Source: Rhizobium leucaenae USDA 9039
GTDB taxonomy: Bacteria; Pseudomonadota; Alphaproteobacteria; Rhizobiales; Rhizobiaceae
NCBI RefSeq assembly: GCF_000426285.1
Contig: NZ_AUFB01000003.1
Coordinates: 310,001 to 374,000 of the forward strand
Reading direction: 5' to 3'
Length of the DNA stretch: 64,000 nucleotides
This document shows, piece by piece, positions 52,850-61,514 of the stretch. Made by a program: the position numbers and the translations under genes. How positions within the stretch are numbered: position 1 is the first letter of the stretch; every line of letters starts with the position of its first letter. The notes beneath the pieces are model-generated. The model had not been told where the DNA came from. It searched no databases and saw only the letters and a list, made by a program, of their open reading frames with translations.

Positions 52850-54544
52850 ATGGTTTCGCCGGCGTTGCTTACGCCCGGCAGTTCGGTGGGGACGATTTTG
52901 GCGCAGGATTCGCCGTCAGATCAGGCAGGACGGGCGCAGGCGGGCAGCCTTCGCGACCGCTTGCGTTTTGCTGGTCTCGATGCCGAGCAATGCGAAATCG
53001 TGCGCCGCAACCGGCCGATGCTGGATGCGCATCTGAAGGCTGGCCTGCGCGATCTCTTCCACCGCCTCCAGACATTTCCCGACGCCGCACGCAATTTTAA
53101 CAGCGAGAGCCAGCTCGAACGGCTGCAGGACCTGCAATCCTCGCATTGGGGCGTACTGACGGACGCCCGTTTCGACAGCCTCTACGCCGAGCGCGTCAAG
53201 GTACTCTCCGATACTGAAAGCAAGATGGGGCTTGATCCGCGCTGGCACGTCGCCGGCCACGGCGTTGTCCTGGAGCATATTCTTGCCGGCCTCGTCGAGG
53301 AGTTGGGCAGCCGCGCCATCCTGCCCGGTACCAAGCGCCGCGCCCGTGAACTCAGCGAGCTGATCACGGCTGCCGTCCGCCTCGTCATGGTAGATGTCGA
53401 AATCGCCGTGTCGCTGCGCTTCAACGAGCTGCGGCTCAACCATCAGCGGGCGCTTGCCGAACAGCGGAGCTCCGATCATGCCGAAGCCGCCGGACTCTTT
53501 GCCGATGTCATTCGCAGCCTCGCAGAACGCGATCTGACTGCCCGCCTGCCTGTGGATGGTCCGGAAGCCTATGCCGAGCTGGCGCAGACGCTGAATGCCG
53601 CTCTGGACGACATCCAGAAGCAATTCGCGACATTATCCGGCAGGGTGCAGGCGGCCGATGCGGCCACGGATGCGCTCGTACGCGATTCCCGCTTCCTCGC
53701 TCAGAATTCCATGGAGCAATCCCAAGGGCTCGCCGCGTCGGCAAAGCAGCTCGCCGAACTGGCCGATCAGGTTCGCAGCAATGCGGCGAGCACCCGGTCT
53801 GCCGAGCGCGCCGCCGCCTCCACCCGTGTTGCGGCCGAAGACAGCGGCCGGGTCGTCGGCCAGGCGATTTCGGCGATGGCCGATATCGAAACGTCGGCGG
53901 AAAAGATCGGGCAGATCATCGGCGTCATCGACGAGATCGCATTCCAAACCAATCTGCTGGCGCTCAACGCCGGTATCGAAGCGGCGCGCGCCGGCGACAG
54001 CGGCCGCGGCTTTGCGGTCGTCGCCCAGGAAGTCCGCGCGCTTGCCCAACGTTCCGCCGATGCCGCCCGCGAGATCAAGGTGCTGGTGACAGGCACCAAG
54101 GCGCAGGTGGATGCCGGCGTACAGATGGTCGGCCGCACGCAGGAGGCGATCGGCGGCATCGTCCGCCAGGTGACCGATATCAACGAAGCCATTTCCGGCA
54201 TTGCAGCCGCCACCGATGAACAGGCCGCCGGCTTGCGCACGGTCACGGCGGACATCGGCGGCTTCGGCGAACGTGCCGCTGCCAACGAAAGCCTTGCCCT
54301 TCGCTCAAATGAAGGTGCCGATCATCTTCATACCGTCATCCTGGAGCTTGGCCAGACGATCCGCGAATTCCGCCTCGAGCGCGAGCGCCGCCAGGCGGTT
54401 GCGCCGCGCCCGACGGCTGCCGCCCAACGCTTGCCGGTCGCTCGGCACCGGGAAGGGGCTACCAGCCATGATGAGGGCAGTGCCGACGAATTCGATGTTC
54501 CGCTTCGCAGGGTCGGTTTCGGAGGCGAACGGAATGCTTACTGA
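52850..54544 (+). CDS. icpA: IcpA, soluble globin-domain methyl-accepting chemotaxis protein
   Basis: 564-residue cytoplasmic chemoreceptor with no membrane segment. Residues ~35-190 are a protoglobin/globin-coupled sensor domain (FAGLDAEQCEIVRR, FPDAARNF, MGLDPRWHVAGHGVVLEHIL). The family's proximal haem His position, expected four residues before MGL's Gly, reads Glu123 here (TESKMGLDP). A HAMP-like stretch (LADVIRSLAERDLTARLPVDG) and the signalling domain follow, with the hairpin tip IGVIDEIAFQTNLLALNAGIEAARAG. First gene of the che operon, as in R. leguminosarum and S. meliloti. The start could be the GTG at 52886. Confidence 0.92.
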   Translation: MVSPALLTPGSSVGTILAQDSPSDQAGRAQAGSLRDRLRFAGLDAEQCEIVRRNRPMLDAHLKAGLRDLFHRLQTFPDAARNFNSESQLERLQDLQSSHWGVLTDARFDSLYAERVKVLSDTESKMGLDPRWHVAGHGVVLEHILAGLVEELGSRAILPGTKRRARELSELITAAVRLVMVDVEIAVSLRFNELRLNHQRALAEQRSSDHAEAAGLFADVIRSLAERDLTARLPVDGPEAYAELAQTLNAALDDIQKQFATLSGRVQAADAATDALVRDSRFLAQNSMEQSQGLAASAKQLAELADQVRSNAASTRSAERAAASTRVAAEDSGRVVGQAISAMADIETSAEKIGQIIGVIDEIAFQTNLLALNAGIEAARAGDSGRGFAVVAQEVRALAQRSADAAREIKVLVTGTKAQVDAGVQMVGRTQEAIGGIVRQVTDINEAISGIAAATDEQAAGLRTVTADIGGFGERAAANESLALRSNEGADHLHTVILELGQTIREFRLERERRQAVAPRPTAAAQRLPVARHREGATSHDEGSADEFDVPLRRVGFGGERNAY

Positions 54545-54606
54545 CATCTCTGTTTTATGCGCATGCGGGCTGTGGAACCCAATTTCAGGCAACAAGGAAT
54601 AAAGCG

Positions 54607-54903
54607 ATGCCGAGCAGGAAGGGCGAAAAGACAATCAGTCTGGCTGCGGTGCTGGACCTCAATGAAGCCTCGACGCTTCGCGGCAAGTTGGTGGGGCTGC
54701 GCGGCAGCAATGTCGTGATCGATGCATCCGGCGTCGAGAGGATCGGGGCCTTGTGCGTCCAGGTCATCATGGCTGCCGCCAAGACTTGGGATGAAGACAA
54801 GCTGTCCTTCACCTTTTCGAAGGTGTCGGATGCATTTCAAAAAACGATGCAGTTGATCGGCGTCGACATCGATCACCTGCTTGCCAAGGAGATCCGGCAA
54901 TGA
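54607..54903 (+). CDS. cheS: CheS, STAS-domain chemotaxis accessory protein
   Basis: 98-residue STAS-domain protein; S. meliloti CheS is 97 residues and occupies the same position. Sequence ISLAAVLDLNEASTLRGKLVGL then NVVIDASGVERIGALCVQVIMAA shows the STAS fold and the conserved Asp-x-Ser loop. In S. meliloti CheS binds CheA and speeds dephosphorylation of CheY1, acting as part of a phosphate sink. The stop overlaps the cheY1 start in ATGA, implying coupled translation. Confidence 0.9.
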   Translation: MPSRKGEKTISLAAVLDLNEASTLRGKLVGLRGSNVVIDASGVERIGALCVQVIMAAAKTWDEDKLSFTFSKVSDAFQKTMQLIGVDIDHLLAKEIRQ

Positions 54904-55265
54904 AGAAAAAAGTACTGACCGTGGATGATTCACGGACCATTCGAAACATGCTTCTCGTCACCCTCAACAACGCCGGCTTCGAGACCATTCAGGCCGAAGA
55001 CGGTGTCGAAGGTCTCGAGGTTTTGGAAGAAGCCAATCCCGATGTGATCGTCACGGACATCAACATGCCGCGCCTTGACGGCTTCGGCTTCATCGAGGGC
55101 GTGCGCCGCAACGACAAGTACCGGGCCATTCCGATCCTGGTGCTGACGACCGAAAGCGACGCCGAAAAGAAGAACCGTGCCCGCCAGGCCGGGGCGACGG
55201 GTTGGATCGTCAAGCCCTTCGATCCCGCCAAGCTGATCGATGCCATCGAGCGTGTAACCGCTTAA
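54900..55265 (+). CDS. cheY1: CheY1 response regulator (phosphate sink)
   Basis: 121-residue single-domain receiver. Acidic pocket at Asp9-Asp10 (TVDDS), phospho-acceptor Asp53 in VTDINMPRLDG, Thr in VLTTESD and Lys in VKPFDPA. In S. meliloti CheY1 takes phosphate back from CheY2 through CheA and does not itself brake the motor; the same role is expected. The start overlaps cheS by four bases. Confidence 0.95.
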   Translation: MKKKVLTVDDSRTIRNMLLVTLNNAGFETIQAEDGVEGLEVLEEANPDVIVTDINMPRLDGFGFIEGVRRNDKYRAIPILVLTTESDAEKKNRARQAGATGWIVKPFDPAKLIDAIERVTA

Positions 55266-55280
55266 ACAGGATCTGTTCCT

Positions 55281-57584
55281 ATGGATATGAACGAAATCAA
55301 AGAGATTTTTTTCCAGGAGTGCGAGGAGCAGCTCGCCGAACTGGAATCCGGTCTCCTGAAAATGAATGATGGCGACCGGGATCCGGAAACCGTCAACGCC
55401 GTCTTCCGTGCCGTTCATTCCATCAAGGGTGGGGCAGGGGCCTTCGGTCTGGACGACCTTGTGTCCTTTGCCCATGTCTTCGAGACGACGCTCGATTGTG
55501 TTCGATCCAACAAGCTGGAGCCGACCCAGGATGTCCTGAAGGTCATGCTCAAGGCCGCCGATGTGCTGGCGGACCTCACCAACGCCGCCCGTGATGGCGG
55601 CAGCGTCGACCAGGCCCGCAGCAAGGGACTGGTCAAGGAACTGGAAGCGCTGGCCCACGGCGAATTGCCATCGGCATCGACAGCCGCTGAGGCCGCGCCG
55701 AAGCCGGTGAAGGCCGCAGCGCCCGCCCCGGCCCCCACCCCAGTCAAAGCCGCACCCGCTCCCACGGATGACAGCGGTTTTCAGCCGATCCCCTTCAGCT
55801 TCGACGATCATTTCGGTGGCGACGAAGCGTCTTCGAGCATGCCGGAATACGAAGTCAGCTTCAAGCCGCGTTCCGACCTCTACGCCAAGGGCAACGATGC
55901 GACGCTGCTGCTGCGCGATCTCTCGCGCGTCGGCGAGATGAGCATCCATTGCAACATGGACGCCCTGCCGGGCCTCGATCAGCTCGACCCCGAGGGCGCC
56001 TATTTCAAGTGGACGATCTCAGTCAGAACGGACAAGGGCGAAGACGCCATCCGCACGGTCTTCGAATTCGCCGAATGGGATTGCGAGCTCGATATCCGGC
56101 TGGTCGAAGATGCCGCTGTCGGTGGCGATGAAGAATTGCCGATGGTTCCCGTGCCCTTCGATCTCTCCGTTCTCGACGGCGACGAGCCGGCTGTGGAAGC
56201 GGCTGCTGAAGCGCCGAGGCCGAAAAGCGATGCCGCCGCCGCTGTTGCCGCCGCCGAAACGGCAAGCAATGTCACGCAGCTTGCCTCTGCTGCCGCTCGT
56301 GTCGAAAAGAAGGAAGCTGCGGCAGCCGCCGCCGCTGCCGCTGCCAACGCCGCCGCGCAGAACAATGCCGCCGCCGCCGGCCAGACCATCCGCGTCGATC
56401 TCGACCGCGTCGACCGTCTGATCAACCTCGTCGGCGAGCTTGTCATCAACCAGGCGATGCTGTCGCAAAGCGTCATTGAGAATGACAACAACGGCGCATC
56501 CTCGATCAATATGGGCCTCGAAGAGCTGCAGCAGCTCACCCGTGAGATCCAGGACAGCGTCATGGCGATCCGCGCGCAGCCGGTGAAGCCGGTCTTCCAG
56601 CGCATGTCGCGTATCGTCCGTGAAATCGCCGACATGACCGGCAAGTCGATCCGCCTGATCACCGAAGGTGAAAACACCGAAGTCGACAAGACGGTCATCG
56701 ACAAGCTGGCCGAGCCGCTGACCCATATGATCCGCAACGCCGTCGACCACGGCGTCGAAACACCGGAAAAGCGTACGGCGCTCGGCAAGAACCCGGAAGG
56801 CACGGTTCGCCTGACCGCAAAGCACCGCTCCGGCCGCATCCTGATCGAACTCGCCGACGATGGCGCCGGCATCAACCGCGAAAAGGTGCGGCAGAAGGCC
56901 ATCGACAACGATCTCATCCCCGCCGATGCCAACCTCTCGGACGAGGAAATCGACAACCTGATCTTCCTGCCCGGCTTCTCGACAGCCGATAAGATTTCCG
57001 ACATTTCCGGCCGCGGCGTCGGCATGGACGTCGTCAAGCGCTCGATCCAGGCACTCGGTGGCCGCATCAATATCAGCTCCAAGCCGGGACACGGCTCGGT
57101 CTTCACCATGAGCCTGCCGCTGACGCTTGCCGTCCTCGACGGCATGGTGGTCACAGTGGCCGGCCAGACGCTGGTCGTGCCGCTCACCGCCATAGTCGAA
57201 ACCCTGCAGCCGGAAGCCGCCGCGATCCATTCCTTCGGCGCCAACCACCGCCTGATCTCGATCCGCAACAGCTTCTGCCCGCTGGTCGATGTCGGCCGCA
57301 TCCTGAACTTCCGCGCCACGCAGGCCAATCCGGTCGACGGTGTCGCGCTGCTGGTGGAATCGGAAGGCGGCGGACAGCGCGCTCTGATGGTCGATGCCAT
57401 CCAGGGCCAGCGCCAGGTCGTCATCAAGAGCCTCGAAGCGAACTACACGCATGTGCCCGGTATTGCCGCTGCGACCATCCTTGGTGATGGGCGCGTCGCT
57501 CTCATCCTTGATGTTGATGCTGTGGTCGGAGCCTCCCGCGGGCAATCGCTGAAGGCTGAAATGTCATACGCAGCAGCAGGTTAA
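55281..57584 (+). CDS. cheA: CheA chemotaxis histidine kinase
   Basis: 767-residue kinase. Phosphotransfer domain with His46 in FRAVHSIKGGAGAF, a Pro/Ala linker at ~130-165, then a middle region ending near 280. A very alanine-rich linker at ~300-365 leads to the dimerisation helices (IRVDLDRVDRLINLVGELVI), the ATPase domain with N-box HMIRNAVDHGVE (His482) and G-boxes DDGAGINREKV and GRGVGMDVVKR, and a C-terminal CheW-like domain. It autophosphorylates on receptor signal and passes phosphate to CheY1, CheY2 and CheB. All catalytic motifs are intact. Confidence 0.97.
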   Translation: MDMNEIKEIFFQECEEQLAELESGLLKMNDGDRDPETVNAVFRAVHSIKGGAGAFGLDDLVSFAHVFETTLDCVRSNKLEPTQDVLKVMLKAADVLADLTNAARDGGSVDQARSKGLVKELEALAHGELPSASTAAEAAPKPVKAAAPAPAPTPVKAAPAPTDDSGFQPIPFSFDDHFGGDEASSSMPEYEVSFKPRSDLYAKGNDATLLLRDLSRVGEMSIHCNMDALPGLDQLDPEGAYFKWTISVRTDKGEDAIRTVFEFAEWDCELDIRLVEDAAVGGDEELPMVPVPFDLSVLDGDEPAVEAAAEAPRPKSDAAAAVAAAETASNVTQLASAAARVEKKEAAAAAAAAAANAAAQNNAAAAGQTIRVDLDRVDRLINLVGELVINQAMLSQSVIENDNNGASSINMGLEELQQLTREIQDSVMAIRAQPVKPVFQRMSRIVREIADMTGKSIRLITEGENTEVDKTVIDKLAEPLTHMIRNAVDHGVETPEKRTALGKNPEGTVRLTAKHRSGRILIELADDGAGINREKVRQKAIDNDLIPADANLSDEEIDNLIFLPGFSTADKISDISGRGVGMDVVKRSIQALGGRINISSKPGHGSVFTMSLPLTLAVLDGMVVTVAGQTLVVPLTAIVETLQPEAAAIHSFGANHRLISIRNSFCPLVDVGRILNFRATQANPVDGVALLVESEGGGQRALMVDAIQGQRQVVIKSLEANYTHVPGIAAATILGDGRVALILDVDAVVGASRGQSLKAEMSYAAAG

Positions 57585-57588
57585 GCCT

Positions 57589-58056
57589 ATGTCATACGCC
57601 GTCAAGAACCTGACCCAGGGAGCCCGTGAGCTGATCGCCTTCCGCATCGGCGATCAGGAATTCTGCGTCGATATCATGTCGGTCCGTGAAATCCGCGGCT
57701 GGACGCGGGCGACGGCTATGCCGCATGCGCCGGCTCATGTCCTCGGCATTATCAACCTGCGCGGCGCTGTCTTGCCGATCGTCGATCTCTCGGCCCGTCT
57801 TGGCATGAAACGCGCCGAGCCGACCGCACGCCATGTGATCATCGTGGCGCAGGTCAAGCGCAAGGTGGTCGGCCTGCTGGTCGACGCCGTGTCCGATATT
57901 CTGACGGTTACCGACGACAATATTCAGCCGACGCCGGAAATTTCTTCCGACTATGAGCGGCAGTTCGCGCGCGGCATCCTGGCGATCGACTGCCGTATGA
58001 TCTGCCTTATCGAACTCGAAACCCTGTTCCCGGACAGCGAAAGCGAAGCTGCATGA
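57589..58056 (+). CDS. cheW: CheW coupling protein
   Basis: 155-residue adaptor linking receptors to CheA. SH3-like CheW signatures are visible: ELIAFRIGDQEFCVDIMSVREI, the receptor-binding loop HAPAHVLGIINLRGAVLPIVDL, and VGLLVDAVSDILTV. It is four bases after cheA and overlaps cheR by ATGA. Confidence 0.96.
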   Translation: MSYAVKNLTQGARELIAFRIGDQEFCVDIMSVREIRGWTRATAMPHAPAHVLGIINLRGAVLPIVDLSARLGMKRAEPTARHVIIVAQVKRKVVGLLVDAVSDILTVTDDNIQPTPEISSDYERQFARGILAIDCRMICLIELETLFPDSESEAA

Positions 58057-58961
58057 GCATTATGGGAGCGACAGATTTCAGGGCATCCCCGGACGAGGTG
58101 CTGGCCAGCGGCGAATATCCGCTGACGAGGCGCGATCTTTCCGAAATTGCCGCCATGATCTACTCGGACGCCGGAATTTCTCTCAACGAGACCAAAGCCT
58201 CGCTGGTCTATTCGCGGCTGTCGAAGCATATCCGCGCACTGGGCTTGCCGGGCTTTCGCGATTATTGCGTGCTGGTCTCCTCGCCGGCGGGGGCTGCGGC
58301 GCGGCGCGAGATGCTGTCGCATCTGACGACGAATTTCACCCGCTTTTTCCGCGAGAACCATCATTTCGACCATCTGCGCGACGAGGTTCTCCCTGGGCTT
58401 CTGGCGCGCGCCAAAAGCGGCGGCCGCGTTCGCATCTGGTCGGCAGCCTGTTCCGACGGGCAGGAGCCCTATTCCATAGCGCTCACGGTTTTGTCGCTGC
58501 TGCCCAATGCCGCCGAATTCGATTTCAAGATCCTGGCGACGGATATCGATCCGAAGATCCTCGGCCTCGCTCGCGCCGGCGCCTATGACGAGACATCGCT
58601 GGAAACGGTTTCGCCCGCCATGCGCAAGCAATGGTTCCAGGAAGTCGACATCCAGGGGCGCCGCAAGTTTCAGATCGACGATCGCGTCAAGCGGCTGATC
58701 ACCTTCAACGAACTGAACCTGATGGCGCAATGGCCGTTCAAGGGCATGTTCGACGTCATCTTCTGCCGCAACGTCGTCATCTATTTCGACGAGCCGACGC
58801 AGACGAAGATCTGGTCGCGCTTTGCCGGTCTGCTGCCGGAGAACGGCCATCTCTATATTGGCCATTCCGAGCGCGTCTCGGGCGAAGCCAAGCACGTTTT
58901 CGACAATATCGGCATTACCACTTATCGCCGTGTTGCCACTTCGACCGGGAGGAAAGTATGA
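58053..58961 (+). CDS. cheR: CheR chemoreceptor methyltransferase
   Basis: 302-residue SAM-dependent enzyme methylating glutamates on receptors for adaptation. The N-terminal all-helical domain precedes [15 protein letters not shown], the SAM-binding [19 protein letters not shown], and [17 protein letters not shown] near the C-terminus. It opposes CheB. Both ends overlap neighbours in ATGA, so the block is tightly coupled. Confidence 0.96.
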   Translation: MSIMGATDFRASPDEVLASGEYPLTRRDLSEIAAMIYSDAGISLNETKASLVYSRLSKHIRALGLPGFRDYCVLVSSPAGAAARREMLSHLTTNFTRFFRENHHFDHLRDEVLPGLLARAKSGGRVRIWSAACSDGQEPYSIALTVLSLLPNAAEFDFKILATDIDPKILGLARAGAYDETSLETVSPAMRKQWFQEVDIQGRRKFQIDDRVKRLITFNELNLMAQWPFKGMFDVIFCRNVVIYFDEPTQTKIWSRFAGLLPENGHLYIGHSERVSGEAKHVFDNIGITTYRRVATSTGRKV

Positions 58962-60001
58962 GCGCCGCCGCCCGTGTTCTCGTCGTCGATGACTCCGCAA
59001 CCATGCGGGGCCTGATCACCGCTGTCCTGCGCTCCGATCCGGAGGTCGATGTCATCGGCCAGGCCGGCGATGCAATGGAAGCGCGCGCGGCGATCAAGGC
59101 GCTCAATCCCGACGTGGTGACACTCGACATCGAGATGCCGAACATGAACGGCCTCGATTTCCTCGAAAAAATCATGACGCTGAGACCCATGCCGGTCATC
59201 ATGGTCTCGACCATGACGCACCGCGGCGCTGAGGCGACCCTGGCGGCCCTCGAAATCGGCGCGTTCGATTGCGTCGGCAAGCCTGCTCCGGGCGAGCCGC
59301 GCCCGTTCGGCGATCTGGCGGAAAAGGTGAAGGCAGCAGCCCGTTCGCAGCGCCAATATTCCAAGCCCGCCGCAAACCATACTCCGCCGCCAGCAGTCGC
59401 CGACTTCCGCGTCGGCCGCAAGATCGTCGCAATCGGCTCGTCCACCGGCGGCGTCGAGGCATTGATCGCGGTCCTGCAGAAATTCCCGGCCAATTGCCCG
59501 CCGACCGTCATTACCCAACACATGCCGCCAAGCTTTACCCGCAGCTTCGCCGAACGGCTTAACCGTCTCTGCGCACCCGTGGTGCAGGAGGCGACCGATG
59601 GCGCGCGTCTGGAAATCGGCAAGATCTATCTGGCACCGGGCGGCGATCGGCATTTGCAGGTCGCCAACGCATCGGCGCCCCATTGCCGCCTGATCGACCG
59701 CGGGCCTGTCAACGGCCATCGTCCTTCCGTCGACGTGCTCTTCGATTCGGTCGCCGAGCTCGCCGGCCGCAATGCAGTCGGCGTCATCCTGACCGGCATG
59801 GGCCGCGACGGCGCCGCCGGCCTTCTCAAGATGCGCCATGCCGGCGCACGGACGATCGGCCAGAACGAAAAGACCTGCGTGGTCTACGGAATGCCGAGGG
59901 TCGCATTCGAACTCGGTGCAGTCGAGCAGCAGGTTCCGCTGAACGCCATTGGCGAGGAAATATTGAAAGTAACAGCCGCCCGCAAGGAAGGGAGCGAATA
60001 A
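58958..60001 (+). CDS. cheB: CheB receptor methylesterase/deamidase response regulator
   Basis: 347-residue protein. The receiver domain has [12 protein letters not shown] and phospho-acceptor Asp57 in [14 protein letters not shown]. After a Pro/Ala linker the esterase domain holds catalytic Ser162 in [11 protein letters not shown], His in [16 protein letters not shown], and Asp in [13 protein letters not shown]. It removes receptor methyl groups when phosphorylated by CheA. The ATG at 58958 overlaps cheR's stop by ATGA; in-frame upstream sequence lies within cheR and is a shadow. Confidence 0.96.
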   Translation: MSAAARVLVVDDSATMRGLITAVLRSDPEVDVIGQAGDAMEARAAIKALNPDVVTLDIEMPNMNGLDFLEKIMTLRPMPVIMVSTMTHRGAEATLAALEIGAFDCVGKPAPGEPRPFGDLAEKVKAAARSQRQYSKPAANHTPPPAVADFRVGRKIVAIGSSTGGVEALIAVLQKFPANCPPTVITQHMPPSFTRSFAERLNRLCAPVVQEATDGARLEIGKIYLAPGGDRHLQVANASAPHCRLIDRGPVNGHRPSVDVLFDSVAELAGRNAVGVILTGMGRDGAAGLLKMRHAGARTIGQNEKTCVVYGMPRVAFELGAVEQQVPLNAIGEEILKVTAARKEGSE

Positions 60002-60390
60002 TGTCTCTAGCGGAGAAAATCAAAGTTCTGATCGTCGACGATCAGGTCACCAGCCGTCTGTTGTTGAGCGACGCGCTGACGCAACTGGGCTTCAAGCAGA
60101 TCACTTCTGCCGGTGACGGCGAGCAGGGCATGAAGATCATGGAGCAGCAGCCGCATCATCTGGTGATTTCCGACTTCAACATGCCGAAGATGGATGGTCT
60201 CGGCCTGCTGCAGGCCGTGCGCACCAATCCTACGACGAAGAAAGCGGCCTTCATCATCCTGACAGCGCAGGGCGACCGTGCGCTGGTGCAGAAGGCCGCC
60301 CAGCTCGGCGCCAACAACGTTCTCGCCAAGCCCTTCACCATTGAAAAGATGAAAGCGGCGATCGAGGCCGTGTTCGGAGCATTGAAATGA
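60001..60390 (+). CDS. cheY2: CheY2 response regulator (motor-controlling)
   Basis: 129-residue receiver: [12 protein letters not shown] acidic pocket, phospho-acceptor Asp58 in [13 protein letters not shown], Thr in ILTAQGD and Lys in LAKPFT. In S. meliloti CheY2 is the regulator that slows the flagellar motor. The start codon shares its first base with the cheB stop (TAATG). Confidence 0.95.
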   Translation: MSLAEKIKVLIVDDQVTSRLLLSDALTQLGFKQITSAGDGEQGMKIMEQQPHHLVISDFNMPKMDGLGLLQAVRTNPTTKKAAFIILTAQGDRALVQKAAQLGANNVLAKPFTIEKMKAAIEAVFGALK

Positions 60391-60941
60391 TCGTCGAGGG
60401 TGCTGCCCGTCGCGTGCACATCATTCAGGGCGAGTACAAGGTCATCAACGACCCGGACGTGGTGCTGTCGACCATTCTGGGCTCGTGCGTGGCGGCGTGC
60501 TTGCGCGATCCGATCGCGGGCGTCGGCGGCATGAACCATTTCCTGCTGCCGGGGACGGCCGCTTCGCCGACGAGCGGTGGCGACGCGACGCGTTACGGCG
60601 TGCATCTGATGGAGCTTCTGATCAACGGTCTCCTGAAGCAGGGCGCGCGTCGTGACCGGCTGGAGGCCAAGGTCTTTGGCGGCGCAAAAACGATTGCCAC
60701 CTTCTCCAATGTCGGCGAACAGAACGCCGCCTTCGCCATGCAGTTCCTGAGGGATGAAGGCATTCCGGTCGTCGGCTCCAGCACCGGCGGCGAGCATGGA
60801 CGCAAGATCGAATACTGGCCGATCTCCGGCCGTGCCCGGCAATACCCGTTGACCGGCGCCGAAACGCAGAAGACCGTGGCTCTGGAACAGCGCCCTGTTG
60901 CCGCCCCGAAGCCGGTCGACAACACGATCGAATTTTTCTGA
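60387..60941 (+). CDS. cheD: CheD receptor glutamine deamidase
   Basis: 184-residue enzyme. The catalytic Cys lies in [15 protein letters not shown], the His in GMNHFLLPG, both conserved in CheD, with [17 protein letters not shown] following. CheD deamidates receptor glutamines to set methylation sites. The start overlaps cheY2 by ATGA. The C-terminal 30 residues are a low-conservation tail (ending NTIEFF). Confidence 0.95.
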   Translation: MIVEGAARRVHIIQGEYKVINDPDVVLSTILGSCVAACLRDPIAGVGGMNHFLLPGTAASPTSGGDATRYGVHLMELLINGLLKQGARRDRLEAKVFGGAKTIATFSNVGEQNAAFAMQFLRDEGIPVVGSSTGGEHGRKIEYWPISGRARQYPLTGAETQKTVALEQRPVAAPKPVDNTIEFF

Positions 60942-60958
60942 TCAACGAGGACTACCTG

Positions 60959-61348
60959 ATGACCACCATGCCGCGTGCCGAAGCATCCGCCATGCAGGAA
61001 GCGCTCCCAGCCATCCTCATGCGTATCGTCTCGGAATTGCACGACGTCGCCTACCTGATCGAGCGCATCGAACCGCAACTGCTCGATCTCGGTGGCATCA
61101 ACGTGTTGGAATCGCCCGATTCCATGAAGGTTATGCAGGGCATCGATCTTGCCGTGCAGAAGACGCGGGGCATTGCCGAGTTCATCGACACGATCACCGG
61201 CGGCATGCCTGAGGGCTGGATGGTCGATGTTGCTACGGCGCTGAGCCTGGTCAAGCTGGCCGAAATGCAGAAGGCTCTCGGCGGCAGCGGCCGCCACGGA
61301 CACTCCCAACCCTTGGCCAAGGCCGCCGGCGATTTCGATTTCTTCTGA
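60959..61348 (+). CDS. cheT: CheT, rhizobial chemotaxis protein with a CheZ-like DxxxQ motif
   Basis: 129-residue helical protein, 17 bases after cheD. S. meliloti has a gene in the same place named cheT, recently linked to signal termination and adaptation. The stretch MQGIDLAVQKTRGIAEFID contains DLAVQ, a DxxxQ motif similar to the phosphatase motif of CheZ (DLTGQ). The N-terminus is helical (LPAILMRIVSELHDVAYLIERI); the C-terminus is flexible and ends GDFDFF, reminiscent of the CheY-binding tails of CheZ. The role here is inferred from position and motif. Confidence 0.85.
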   Translation: MTTMPRAEASAMQEALPAILMRIVSELHDVAYLIERIEPQLLDLGGINVLESPDSMKVMQGIDLAVQKTRGIAEFIDTITGGMPEGWMVDVATALSLVKLAEMQKALGGSGRHGHSQPLAKAAGDFDFF

Positions 61349-61514
61349 CGGGAAGCGCCGGCGCCTGATATTGTTTTTCTTATATTATCTCGGATAAATT
61401 TTTCGAGTTCTTCATTTTTCCTGCCCCGGACGAAACGCTCGCACAAGTTTCGATTTCTATCTTCGCTGCAGGGCACAAAGCCATCAGGTCTTTGACGAAT
61501 CGTGCGAGAACAGA

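Noticed and set aside
52660..53100. 146-codon frame overlapping the start of icpA
   Set aside because: It is out of frame with the receptor and its serine/arginine-rich product looks like a shadow.
56000..57545. Two long antisense frames (475 and 508 codons) inside cheA
   Set aside because: Both are mirror frames of a high-GC gene; there is no start context and no known motif.
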